The notes under the pieces were generated by a model that did no database searches, was not told the DNA's origin, and saw only the letters and a program-made list of their open reading frames with translations. From assembly GCF_040412425.1 (NCBI RefSeq), contig NC_089781.1, positions 52,910,227 to 52,974,226 of the forward strand: a DNA stretch of 64,000 bases, written 5' to 3'. This DNA comes from Macrobrachium rosenbergii (Eukaryota > Arthropoda > Malacostraca > Decapoda > Palaemonidae). Position numbers and translations under genes: made by a program. This document shows positions 1-10,000 of the stretch, piece by piece. Each line of letters opens with the position of its first letter. The stretch's first letter is position 1.

Positions 1-1770
1 AGGCCCACTAGTTCAGTTTGGAAGCCCATTGCCTTTGCATCCAAAGCATTGGCCCATATTGAGTCTCGCTATGCAAATATGGAGTGAGAGCTCCTAGCTG
101 ATGTTTTTGGTTTAGAGAAGTTCCATACTTGTGTGTCTGGTAAGTCATTAGTTGTGTATAGTGATCATAAGCCACTGGAGAGTATTATTTTGAAGCAACT
201 GAGTACTGCTCCCCCATGGTAACAGAGAATGTTACTCTGTATTCAGCCCCATGATGTAAGTACAGTATAAGATATCAGCCTTGGAAAGATATGATTTATG
301 CTGATTATTTATCCTTTGTGCAGCCATCACCAGGCCATGATGTAAAACTAGAACAAGCAATTCATATGGTTCAAATATCTGCTGGTCAGATACAGAAACT
401 GTGTTGTGCCAGCCAACAAGATAATGTATTGTCAGTACTAAGACAACAAACTGTTAATGGGTGGCCAGCTCAGTCAAAACTAGTACCACAAGGTTATTCG
501 GCCTTATTGGTCAATGAAAGACTACTTGTCTGTAGAAGATGGTTTGGTATACAGTGGTCATAGGTCAGTAATCAATGATGTATATAGGAAAGAATACTAG
601 AGAAGAATGCATGTGGGTCACCAGGGAGTAATAAAGTCACAGCTTAGGGCAAAAGATTATATCTATTGGCCAAATATGATGGCTGATATAGAAACCACTG
701 TGAGAGATTGCCATATCTGCTTGCAAACTGCCAAAAGTACCAGGAAAGAACCTATGATTTCACATGATGTTCCATCCCAGCCTTGGGGAATATTTTTTAG
801 TGATTTATTTGAATTAGATGGTCATAGTCACGCTTTGCTTGTAGATCATTAAAGTAAAATTGATATTGTTCGAGGTTTAAGGATAACCACTTATACTGAA
901 GTTATAAAGTTTTTCAAAGATATCTTTTCAGTTTGTGGAGCGCCAAAATGATTGTAAGTGACAACGATACTCAACGATACTTCAGTGGATTTCAGAAATT
1001 TTGCTATGAACTGGGATTTTGAACACATTACCAGCAGCCCCTGCTACCCCCAGAGTACTGTAATGGCTTTGCTGAATGAGTGTTAGGGGTGATAAAATCT
1101 GTCCTTAAAAAGGCAAAACAGTCAGATAATGATCCTCAGATGGCTCTACTATGCTTATGTAGTACTCCAGTAGACAGCAGAACCCTCAGTCCTGCTGAGC
1201 TTTTTTACAGTAGGAAGATTCGTTCTAATTTGCCAAGTAAATCTGGTTGGAATCTTTCTAAAATGGAAGATCACGAATCCTTGTTGAATAAAAGCGAAGT
1301 TGTTGCAAGGTATTATAAACAACATGTGGGTTCTGAACTACCAGAGTTGCTACCTGGTATGAAAGTGTTAGTAGAACAACCAAATGAGCAATTTTGGGTC
1401 CCAGGTACTATTAGGCAAAACTGTAATGAACCAAGAACATATGATGATGAAATGTGCAATGGTAATGTATTAAAAATGTGTAATGGTAATGTATTAAGGA
1501 GGAACAGAAGGTTTTTGAAGGAATTAAGCCCTAGTGCCAGTAAAAAAATTTGAGTTTGGAGAAAATAATGTTGACCCCACTAATGTACTGCACCCTCTTA
1601 TTGAAACAAAGAGGGTCAATGAAGGCATTGTCAGCTAAACTGGAAATGAAGTGTCTTTCAGAGATAAAGATGACCTCACTTATTTTTGTAGTATATACCT
1701 GTTGAAAATGCATTTAGTGTTAGGAGGTCTACCAGAAATGTTAAGAAACCCTCCAGCCTAATACAGCAAT
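1..1770 (+). pseudogene. Ty3/gypsy pol fragment (RNase H to integrase C-terminus), broken
   Basis: The sequence starts inside the RNase H domain of a gypsy-type polyprotein (about 1-310). 'FASKALAHIESRYA', 'ELLADVFGLEKFH' and 'YSDHKPLESI' are readable but interrupted by in-frame stops near 88 and 221. A linker reads at 291-563. The H2C2 zinc-binding part of integrase follows at 607-852, with 'HVGHQGVIKSQLRAKDYIYW' and a CxxC pair. The integrase core is frameshifted and degraded around 850-1080. The C-terminal part is open at 1080-1553, and a basic 'RRSTRNVKKPSS' tail near 1730-1765 ends the polyprotein. The domain order is that of the K02A2.6-like gypsy polyproteins common in arthropods. Several stops and frameshifts make it a pseudogene. 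The upstream parts lie outside the window. Confidence 0.88.
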
Positions 1771-1898
1771 GTTAAATACCAATTGCTCCGACATGATATA
1801 GGCTACAGACAGTCTGTCCTTTACATTAGGAATTACTTTCAGCAGAGCTGGAAACGGCTGTTGAACTTTCGAACAAGGTGGTTAGGCAGTTAACTACT

Positions 1899-2044
1899 GT
1901 CCGGGAGGCGGGAGTACTGCCTGCCCAGGTGTAAACACTCCAATTTGCTTTCGGCCGTCATGTGTTGCAGACATGTTTCTCGCTCTCTGCCGTGACTGCT
2001 GTTGAGCTGTTTTCCCGGTGAGATCTTTCTTGTTTTGATTAATT
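1899..2044 (+). repeat. Possible truncated 3' LTR of the preceding gypsy element
   Basis: The stretch after the pol tail begins 'TGTCCGGGAGGCGGGAG' and runs without coding sequence until the next element. It sits where a 3' LTR is expected and starts with TG. There is no second copy in the window to compare it with, so the call is positional inference only. Confidence 0.3.
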
Positions 2045-3715
2045 ATGAATGTTGATAAACCCTATAAGCCCTCCTTTCCCCATCGTGTATGTCCTGGGGT
2101 GGGCACCTTTGACAGGGAACTCTGTGCAGTGTACCGGGCAGTACGCCACTTCAAGTTCCTCCTGGGGGGTACGCCCTTCACAATTTGGATGGACCACCAG
2201 CCGCTGGTCCACGCCTTCACAAAGCAGGGGGATGCATGGTCCTTCAGGCAGCAGCGGCACCTCGCAGCCATCGCGGAGTTCACCTGCACCATCAGATACC
2301 TCCCCAGCAGGAAGAACCCTGTAGCAGACGCCCTCTGGAGGATCGAACTCAACGCAGTGCAGCTCGGGATTGACTACGAGGACCTCGCCCGGGAGCAGGC
2401 CACCGACTCAGAGGTTCCAGCTTACCGCACCACCATCACGTCGCTCAAGTGGAAGGACGTGCCCCTCGCCCCTGGGGGGCCAACACTGCTGAGCAACGTA
2501 AGCACCGGCCACCCCCACCCGCTGGTACCCACCTCCTGCCGCTGTCTGGTTTTCGACATCATCCACGGGCTGTCCCACCCCTCCGGCAGGATGACGGTCA
2601 AGCTGTTGGCAGAGAAGTTTGTCTGGCACAGCATATGGAAGGATGCAACGACCTGGGCGAGGCAGTGCATCCGGTGCCAGACCAGCAGAGTAGGGCACCA
2701 CACCGAGTCGGGGGTGGGCGACTTCCCCCAGCCAGGAATGTGTTCTGGACACATCCATGTTGACGTGGTAGGCCCCTTTCCCCCATCAGGCGGGGTCAGG
2801 TATCTTTTGACAGTCATCAACTGCTCCACCAGGTGGCCCGAAGCGACGTCCATGGAAGAAGCACCGCCAGTGCGTGCACTGAGGCCCTCCTCTCCAGCTG
2901 GATCAGCCGGTTCGGTGTCCCGGACCATATAACAACAGACAGGGGCCCAGCCTTCCTGTCCAAGCTGTCGACCGCCCTGGCACGCCTGCTGAGGACCACT
3001 CACCACAGCACCATTGCCTACAACCCCGCAGCCAACGGATTGGTGGAAAGGTTCCACAGGTCCCTGAAGGCGTCCCTCATGGCCCGCTGCACCACCGAGA
3101 ATTGGAAGTACCAGCTGCCCTGGGTCCTCCTTGGGCTGAGGACTACCCCCAGAGCCAACGGCAACCCGTCCGCAGCAGAAAAAGTCTACAGGGAGTCTCT
3201 CGTAGTCCCCGGGCAAACTCATCATGGGGGATCGCCACAACCTGACAACCCAGAGGCTCTGTGACACGGTCGGAAAGTTCTCCCCCTGCCAGCAGACGTA
3301 TACCGACAGGACAATCCCCTTCATGCTTCCCGGTCTGTCCACCACCACGCACGTCTTTGTCAGGAAAGACGCCGTCCACCCACCCTTAACCAGGCCCTAC
3401 AGGGGACCCTTCCTCATCCTGGAGAGAAACAAAAAGGCATTCCGGCTGGCCATCCATGGGAAGAACAACTGGGTGTCGATAGACCGTCTCAAGCCCGCAC
3501 TGTTGGAGGAGGACATCAGCGACACCCCTCAACGCCCTCCACAGGAGACGTCGCCCCCGCAGCCCACCCCGCCCACAAGAAAGTCGCGTGGCCACCCCCA
3601 TAAGGCCCCGGACCCAGGCAGCGCTGCAGCCAACTCCCCCCACATGCAACGCACCCCCCAGCTGACATCGCGGAGCCACAGCCCTCTCCAACGCCCCAGC
3701 AGATACCTGCTTTAA
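2045..3715 (+). pseudogene. CsRn1-like Ty3/gypsy pol 3' half (RNase H and integrase), copy 1
   Basis: Homology starts clearly near 2097, inside RNase H: 'TFDRELCAVYRAVRHFKFLL', then 'FTIWMDHQPLVHAF', then 'NPVADAL' at the end of the domain. Integrase follows. 'HGLSHPSGRMTVKLL' and a CxxC ('CIRCQ') mark the zinc-binding part. The core has the first Asp in 'HVDVVGPFP', the second in 'TTDRGPAF' (frame of 2833-3264) and the Glu in 'GLVERFHRS'. The C-terminal part ('VSIDRLKPALLEED' and a proline-rich tail) is in the frame of 3224-3715. Two frameshifts, near 2860 and 3230, split the reading frame, so this copy is dead. Gag, protease and RT are missing because the 5' end is truncated. The same protein family recurs at 21.9-23.7 kb and 31.6-36.7 kb. 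Confidence 0.9.
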
Positions 3716-3733
3716 TCAGACGTTGCCTACGTC

Positions 3734-3750
3734 TTGGGGGGAGGGAGTAT
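3734..3750 (+). other. Polypurine tract of CsRn1-like copy 1
   Basis: A G-rich run ('TTGGGGGGAGGGAG') lies directly before the TGTAAAG start of the LTR. This is the expected site for priming of plus-strand DNA synthesis in an LTR element. Confidence 0.7.
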
Positions 3751-4120
3751 TGTAAAGTCCCTGCTCGACGGGATTTCTTTAGTGAACTTCCTGTTTTCTA
3801 CGGTGCCTTTTCTCCTGACCTTAGGTCACAATACCTAGCCATGTCTTATTTATGTAAATATGCATTTATTACTTTCTCATTTGTGCCCTTTTGTATTGTA
3901 CGTGTGTCAGAGCATTGTTGTGTCTAAATCTGTTAATTTTATTTGTCACGTTACCTGTATTTTCCTGTCCTGTTTCACATTGAGAACAATTGACTTCGGG
4001 TCACCTGTATGTCCTTGTATGTCTTTGTACTGACGTCCGCACGCTGCTTCATAAGCGGCCTGCTCCCTTAATAAACTAGCAGTCAATGTCTACCTGCTCT
4101 CTCTTTTGCACCCTCTCACA
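3751..4120 (+). repeat. 3' LTR of CsRn1-like copy 1 (370 bp)
   Basis: It begins TGTAAAGTCC and ends CCCTCTCACA (TG...CA). It is collinear with the reverse-oriented LTR at 23290-23659, which is also exactly 370 bp, and with the truncated LTR at 50610. An AATAAA lies near 4070 and a 'CATAAGCGGCC' TATA-like region near 4050. No 5' LTR exists for this copy, so a target duplication cannot be tested. Confidence 0.9.
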
Positions 4121-5881
4121 CTCTTACTTGGTTACAGAAACATAGGTTTAGGGCCTTTCTGCTTTAACGGATCATAGACCTACTGTATACTAGACTATAT
4201 ACCACTAGATTATGCAGGATGTTGTGTATGCAACATAGTTACTTTTTACCTTTGTAAACTCGTGTTGCATAACTTGAATAAAAGCTTTACATGTCTTTGG
4301 GATTATATGCCCCAAGGAACGACTTGTGGCACCGAAGTGTGTCCAGCAACCTCTTGTACAGTGATATTGGTTGTCTTGTACAAGTGTGCTTTTTATTTCT
4401 AGAAGCGGGGAGACCATATATAATAATTCCAGGTCGGTCTGCTCGTCCATTCTCGGATAATGAAACCAGTCACCAGGGTGAAGTTTCAATTCATTAATCC
4501 AGGTTTTCCTTTTCGCTGGGGTTTTCCAATTTCTGCTGCAAGAGCGCAGTCTATAGTGTCATCACTGAGCGGAGCTGACACAGCCTCATCTACCAGGTTT
4601 CGGCAAACTAAAGTGAATCCAAATGTCTATCTACAGGTACCACGAACACCGGAGTTAGAACAGAACCTGATCTGCCGGCCGTATGGTCTGTGGGGCCCTT
4701 AAGATAAGCAACTCAGAGATGTGCAGCAAGAAACAGAGAAAATGTGTCCACATTATTAATTGGATGAGGCAATAAGGTTTTACAAGAGCACTAACAATAC
4801 AAAAGAAAGGTTCTGGTATATGTCCGTTATCAGTCAAAATTTAATCAACGACATGAGCTGTTCTAAAGAAAGTGTGTCCAGCAGACAGATCCCAAATAAC
4901 CACGATAAGGGTTAAATCATCGGTTTGTCGACTTTCGATTCATCACAGGATCAGCAAACTGATAACAGTTTAGAATCCTCAAAATATCGTCATTCCCACC
5001 TTCACTCATGTAAGAAAGCCTTTTTCACCCTCTTCCTTCCACAAATACGAGTGCTCATGCCTGAACCCACATAATATTTGTCAAAGTCAGTGGTGCTTAG
5101 TTGAAATATACCTCGTTACTTGGCGTTTCATCGATATAATTGAAAAACTTAGTCATTTATACTGGAGCAACGATGTTCTCTATTTGGTAGCACAATTCTG
5201 CAGTCTAGTTGAGAGTAAGCTGTGATGCACTTCTTGATACTCGAAAAGTAACTACTCAGTTGTATAAAAATTTAAGATACCAAAGCATGAAGAAAGAGCT
5301 ACCTCGAATTTCATTGCTGCTACAATAAAAATGGTCCCCGTTCTGGCCGTGACAATAATGCAATAACTTTACTTCCCTAAACACGCTACCATACGTTTTT
5401 GTTTGAAAACTTGTTACTAGGAAGCTAAAATGGGATATAACTTACCATCAGGAATGGGATACTGTACTTTCATTACGGAAATTTGCACACACAGATACAG
5501 ATCTGAGCCATCTTCAAACACTAAAGGATGGTCCTGCGGAGTTCCTCAAAACCATTGTGGAAATTCCTTCCATGAGATTATTGGACTGTTCTGTTCTTCC
5601 CCAAATATTTCATGTACAACATTTAGTGTTTTTATCACATAACTATTATACATTTCCTAACATGTTAGACATTTTATTTTCACCAGATCCAGTTTTTGGT
5701 TACCAACAAAGTCAGAAGAGGTTACGCCATGAGGACATTTTTTTCACAAGGATCTGTGACGATTTCTGTATTCAAAAGGATTTGTTCTGTAAGAGTGGGA
5801 AGATTACACAGGCAGGAAAGAAAGAAAGAAAGAAGGATGCTCACCTTGTTTTGGGATATAACACTTTTTTAATATTATTAC
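4121..5881. other. Intronic sequence, no recognised gene
   Basis: By position this is the trehalase intron downstream of the exon at 5882-6055. Open frames such as 4205-4489 (minus) and 4460-4702 (plus) match no family I recognise and have no repeat partner here. I searched the minus strand for the next trehalase block (YYWDSYW) and did not find it. The next exon therefore probably lies before base 1. Confidence 0.6.
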
Positions 5882-6055
5882 CTGAATCTCCCACCAGGCA
5901 CAATGACGGGATGCTTCACAAATATCTGGGAGTACTTTTCTGGTTCCTCTTGAACTACAGCAGAAATCTTCCTTCCAAGAGACTTCCATAGTTCATGTAG
6001 ATGCCGTCCCCAGTTCTCTAGCTGAGGGTCGACCACGCCATCAAGGAACTCAGGC
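5882..6055 (-). CDS. Treh: Trehalase exon C (ends inside the PGGRF signature)
   Basis: This is a 174-bp exon. The acceptor is 'TTTGTCAG' just above 6055 and the donor is GTAATA at 5881-5876. Read on the minus strand it encodes 'PEFLDGVVDPQLENWGRHLH', then 'ELWKSLGRKI', then 'EEPEKYSQIFVKHPVIVPGG' and 'RF', and ends with two bases of an Arg codon. The family equivalent is the 'ELWK.LGRK...NPE.YS.I.V..P.IVPGGRFRE' block. The exon boundary therefore splits the GH37 signature PGGRFxExYxWDxY, and the remaining signature residues must be in the next exon, before base 1. No stop or frameshift is present. The upstream phase (2) matches exon B exactly. Confidence 0.93.
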
Positions 6056-6076
6056 CTGACAAATAAGTAAGAGCTT

Positions 6077-6078
<2 letters not shown>

Positions 6079-6151
<73 letters not shown>
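6079..6151. repeat. (TA)n microsatellite
   Basis: An uninterrupted TA dinucleotide tract that begins 24 bp from the exon C acceptor, inside the intron. Another tract bounds the palindromic repeat on its other side. Confidence 0.97.
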
Positions 6152-6155
<4 letters not shown>

Positions 6156-6159
6156 TCAC

Positions 6160-6551
6160 AATCATTAAACAAAAATGTCGTTTACTGTCCCATTCGCTCT
6201 ACCTCTGAAATAATACTGAAGGGAAATATTACTGGTTAGTGGTTAGTCGCCTGGCAGATTTCATCCACCGACAATGACAACCTCCCATTTCAGTGGCGAG
6301 TGGTCTGCACTGGCTGTTAAGAGAAGTCAAAGTTGATCACAACTCTACCGTACAAATGGCTCTCGAGTGCAAATATTTGTAGTTAGCCTCAGCATCAGCC
6401 CAACCACACCATGATAGCTGATTGGGACGTTTGAAACAAACAGCTATCAGCTGTCTATGAATTTTATCATGCCTCCGTGATATTTGTTATATTCATGAAC
6501 ATTAAGCCATAAATGTTGTTTAATACCAATTTGCTCTACCTTGGTGATGTA

Positions 6552-6555
<4 letters not shown>
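6160..6555. mobile_element. TA-flanked palindromic MITE-like repeat, copy 1 (diverged)
   Basis: The left arm ('CATTCGCTCTACCTCTGA' followed by 'GAAGGGAAATATTACTGG') resembles the left arm of the copy at 6715-7010. Its right end ('CATTAAGCCATAAATG', 'CCAATTTGCTCTACC') is the inverse of the same block. It is bounded by (TA)n tracts at 6079-6151 and 6556-6639. From memory, an 'ATTAAGCTACAAATGTC' module next to TA runs is a frequent repeat in decapod genomes. Confidence 0.6.

Positions 6556-6639
<84 letters not shown>
6556..6639. repeat. (TA)n microsatellite with degenerate tail to about 6710
   Basis: A pure TA tract followed by imperfect TA/ATTT sequence leading into the next palindromic repeat. 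Confidence 0.97.
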
Positions 6640-6642
<3 letters not shown>

Positions 6643-6714
6643 TTTATATATATATATAATATATGACATTTATATATATAAATATTAATATATATATATA
6701 CAAATGTGTCAAAA

Positions 6715-7010
6715 TTTTTATCATCACCAATGACATTTTATATAAAGATTAAGTTACAAATGTTCAAAATCCAATTCGCGCTACTTCTGATATAGCCTAT
6801 ATCACCGAAGGGGAATTATACAGTAAGTGATGAATGGACTGGTACCTAAGTGACTCGAAAACCTGACAGTATCCTCCAACGACTTCCATTCGACGTCACT
6901 AACCATTAGGCACATCATTCGGTGATATTCCCGAAGTAGCGCGATATTGGATTTTGAAAGACATTTGTAGCTTAATGTTTGTACATAAAATGTCATGGTG
7001 ATGTGATAAA
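6715..7010. mobile_element. TA-flanked palindromic MITE-like repeat, copy 2
   Basis: The arms at about 6721-6815 and 6910-7005 are imperfect inverted repeats of roughly 90 bp. One arm carries 'ATGACATTTTATATAAAG', 'TTACAAATGTTCAAAATCC' and 'CGCGCTACTTC'. The other reads the same when reverse-complemented, with 'ACATTAAGCTACAAATGTC' and 'GCGCTACTTCGGGAATATC'. A short non-palindromic centre holds no ORF. (TA)n lies on both sides, as expected for an element that targets or generates TA tracts. Confidence 0.75.
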
Positions 7011-7023
7011 AAAACTATATATA

Positions 7024-7026
<3 letters not shown>

Positions 7027-7089
<63 letters not shown>
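7027..7089. repeat. (TA)n microsatellite
   Basis: A pure TA tract on the right side of the palindromic repeat. Confidence 0.97.
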
Positions 7090-7092
<3 letters not shown>

Positions 7093-7870
7093 TTTAAGGT
7101 AAATGAAGCATTAGATCATGCATTCATATGCAAATGTAACGACTACAGGAGAGCGTGGCGGCCTTGGGTATAGACAGAGAGATTTCGAGGTCAAAGACAC
7201 TAGTTATCTTAACACAGCTAAATGATCCTGAAGGCTAAAAAGAAACTGAGTGACTTGCAAAGTGAGTTGACAGAATCAGATCACTCTGCCAGTCAGTTTT
7301 AAACAACGAAATAACCAAAATGCAGCAGCCTATCCACCTTTCGAGCGTGAATTGATAATTCAACTAACAAAACACCTTATATTCTGTAGTAGAAACGAAG
7401 AGGAACTGAAAGAGTACGAAACAAAAATAGTCACTCTCAATTTATTTCGCTTTTAATTAGAACTATGTAAAAACAAATGGCAACTCTCTGAAAAATGAAT
7501 ACAATGAAAGTTTCTTGTGGCAGTCATGAAAAGGATCCTCAACAGGAAACAAGAGATTATAAAACATTATGCAATATGGTGATGTAATATAAAAAGAATG
7601 ACAGAAGAGCACAACAGGTGAAAAGCCAATCGGGGAAAACAGACGGCCAAAGGCAGCCGCCTTCCCCAAGGACCGCGAGGACAACTTTATTGGCAAAAGT
7701 ATCAGCACTTTTGCCTTGTACAGTAGGTCAGAGTCCACATGCGGTTTTATTTGTTTATTTTTTGTGACATATTTTTGGTTGAAGATAGGAGATGACCTTA
7801 AATCTGTGAATGTTCTTTACTCACTGAATGTCTACGCAAGTTTTTGATAAGCGAGTATAAACATACTTAC

Positions 7871-7950
7871 TTTGGAATCCAGTCGTCAGGAACCCAAGGC
7901 TCGAACTCAGATCCTGGCTCATTGAAGTTGCTCCTCACAAATACTTCCAC
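7871..7950 (-). CDS. Treh: Trehalase exon B
   Basis: This is an 80-bp exon. The acceptor is 'CTCTCCCAAAAG' above 7950 and the donor is GTAAGTATGT at 7870 downward. On the minus strand it encodes 'VEVFVRSNFNEPGSEFEPWV' then 'PDDWIPK', with the Lys codon completed by exon C. It corresponds to the 'F(V/L)...NF..PGSEFE.W.P.DW..' block of insect and crustacean trehalases, which links the N-terminal 'FVDM' region to the first signature. Phase 0 at its start matches the phase-0 end of exon A 54 kb away, and phase 2 at its end matches exon C. Because it is so short, similarity alone would be weak; the phases and order make the call. Confidence 0.92.
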
Positions 7951-8484
7951 CTTTTGGGAGAGAAATTAAATGAATGCCATTTACTGAGGAATTTTCATCT
8001 TATTATAAACGTACTGAAATCTGTAGAACAATATGAGGGAAAAGCGTTTTTATGTGCAGATATCCTTTACTGTACATCATTAGCACAGTTAAACTATAAG
8101 ACATAACTTGAAGGATTTTCTTATGCCCAAATAGGATATCAGTAGCATACTAAGGAAACTTTTTTTCAGCATCTGTTCACAAGCATAGGAGCAAGCGCGG
8201 TTTTAAAATGTCAAACACAGTGTTTACATGCAGAACATAGGAAGTCTGACATAAAAGAGGTACTGGAAACAGCAAATGGAGAGAGTGAAGGCAAAGAAAG
8301 AAGTGATTGCTACGATGTATACAGGAGCATTCAACACACTGCTGTGTCGGCTTCAGTGTGGGTGTGTGAATTAGCTTTATTTTGTTGGTTTTTATTTCTG
8401 CACAGCGGTTTATCCACAGCTGAGCAGTTAAAGTATAAATGTAATAGTCATCGTTATCCTGCCTCTTTTCATGAGGCAGCTCTG
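7951..8484. other. Intron start region, no recognised feature
   Basis: Unique-looking AT-rich intron sequence after exon B. I see no coding similarity, repeat partner or RNA gene. Confidence 0.5.
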
Positions 8485-9115
8485 TTAATCCGAGTTCACA
8501 CGATCATTCGGAATGTCAGAATTTCCATGAATGTCATTCTGACTGACCGTGTGAACAGCGGAATAATGGAATGTCAATCACAGAAACCATGAATGATGGA
8601 TTTGTAAATAATTCGAAGTCCGTCATTCGCGCGCGTCATTCTTGTGGGCGGAGCTTATGGAATGAGCGAAAGACTGGTCATCTGTTGTCTTGAATGTCTC
8701 TCAGTCATGTTAGTGTTTTCACCTTCACTGAGGAGTGTATTTCATCACCGAGACGGCAACGCTTTCTGAAAACAGAGACAGCGAGGTATAGCTGCAGCAA
8801 TCCTTTGATATTTGCAAAGATATGCCTGAATTTTAGGACATACAAAATGAAAATGACACGGGGAAAGATAAAAGAAATACTGCGTACGAGAAACTTTTAG
8901 AAATTTTCAGGTTAATGAAAAAAGATGCCACCATCATGATGTTAAAAGGAAATTGAACACTTCAAGAAACAATTTCAGAAAGGAACTAAACAAAATTCAT
9001 GACTCTAAAAGAAGTGGTGCTAGTTCTGAGGATATCTATGGACCCTCTTCATGGTTTGTTATGAACAGCTTTTTCTAAAGGACGCAGAAAAGCTAGCAAA
9101 GAGCCTAAGCGCAGC
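8485..9115 (+). pseudogene. Harbinger-type DNA transposon relic with MADF-domain gene fragment
   Basis: At 8800-9110, reading across frameshifts, the plus strand gives MADF-domain pieces: 'KDMPEF', then 'YEKLLEIFRLMKKDATI', 'LNTSRNNFRKELNKIHDSKR', 'SGASSEDIYGPSSWF' and 'LKDAEKASKEPK'. MADF proteins bind DNA and are encoded beside the transposase in many animal PIF/Harbinger elements. The 5' stretch (8485-8690) with 'CCGTGTGAACAGC' and 'GTGGGCGGAGC' looks like the non-coding end of such an element. At least three frameshifts or small deletions break the frame, and no transposase ORF is visible. The domain call is firm; the Harbinger assignment is by association. Confidence 0.65.
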
Positions 9116-9284
9116 GGGGGCTAAACCAGAGGAAAGACTTGTCCTTGTAATTCATTACATATACTGCATAAAAATCATTAGATAAGTCTAGGGCCATCAG
9201 GACAAGCACTTTGAATCTTTAGTCATTCAACGTTCTACAACTACTGCCCAAGATTAGATTAATGTCACCAACTCAACAGCAACG

Positions 9285-9352
9285 CCTGGGATCGAACCTA
9301 CGATCCACGAATGACAGTCAAGTGTGACACCAGCCATCCCACTGAGGGGCTA
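9285..9352 (-). repeat. tRNA-derived SINE or tRNA pseudogene
   Basis: On the minus strand the segment has a tRNA-like A box ('CCTCAGTGGGATGGCTGG') and a clear B box ('GGTTCGATCCC') spaced as in a tRNA. The acceptor stem does not pair well, so it is not a functional tRNA. Length and context fit the head of a tRNA-derived SINE. Confidence 0.55.
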
Positions 9353-9737
9353 GTTCTACAATTTAAAGAGCAGGAATACAAAGGAAAATAACGGTGTAAA
9401 TACTTTAAGTACATAATGACCCTATACGGTGATACTGTTTGCAGAAACTGTAAGCAATGTTCATACAGTTTTGGTGATCCATTCTGTCCAGTCAACCTTT
9501 ATTTCATCTGCACTCTCATACCTATTCTTGTCTTCTTATCTTTTCCAAACCCTCTTGGTCACCTATTTCAAAGATGTTGAACACCTTGATAGATTTCAGT
9601 GCTTGGCCCTAAGTCGTAAATATCATAATTATGCAATTTAAATTTTCTCTTTATCCAGTCTTTCACCCATCATCGTTTGCAATTACAACTTATTTTGAAG
9701 GAAAACTTCAGCATATGGCAGTACTCACTTTTCCCTG

Positions 9738-9787
9738 GGGGCCAGTGAATGACCTCGGGACGGCGACTTTCCCGCCAAAAAAAAAAG
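9738..9787. mobile_element. Merlin-associated terminal segment, left copy
   Basis: 'GGCCAGTGAATGACC', then a spacer, then 'GACTTTCCCGCC' followed by an A-run. It recurs at about 13862-13914 beside the second Merlin transposase, so it is probably the 3'-side terminal region of this transposon family. I did not find the reverse-complement partner. Confidence 0.5.
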
Positions 9788-10000
9788 AAACCTAACAAAA
9801 TTGGCATTATATGGTTTTGATACTGGAAATGAAATAATTGCTATTCATCACGTTTTTGAGGTGACAGTGTTAAAATGAAAAATTGAAGGAAACCTAACAA
9901 CAGTCAGGGGGACCAGTTAGGAAACCAGGGTTTTTGGGGTTGGGGGGGGGGGAAACAGACACGAAGGTATATGATGTCCACAATTTCAATAAATCCCAAT

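Larger units (their letters stand above)
6056..7870 (-). other. Trehalase intron between exons B and C
   Basis: This is a 1,815-bp intron with GTAAGT at its donor (7870 downward) and CAG at its acceptor (6056). It is filled by TA-flanked palindromic repeats at about 6160-6555 and 6715-7010, three long (TA)n tracts, and about 780 bp (7090-7870) in which I see nothing recognisable. Confidence 0.85.

Noticed and set aside
2422..3348. 308-codon minus-strand ORF
   Set aside because: Shadow of the GC-rich CsRn1-like integrase on the plus strand; no domain of its own.
5442..5560. Another trehalase exon suggested by a good donor (CTGATG|GTAAGT on the minus strand)
   Set aside because: None of the three frames upstream of the donor resembles the expected trehalase block after PGGRF, and no matching phase-2 acceptor was found.
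9285..9352. Functional tRNA gene
   Set aside because: A and B boxes are present, but the acceptor and other stems do not pair. A SINE head or tRNA pseudogene is more likely. The same applies to 37085-37180 and 61483-61552.
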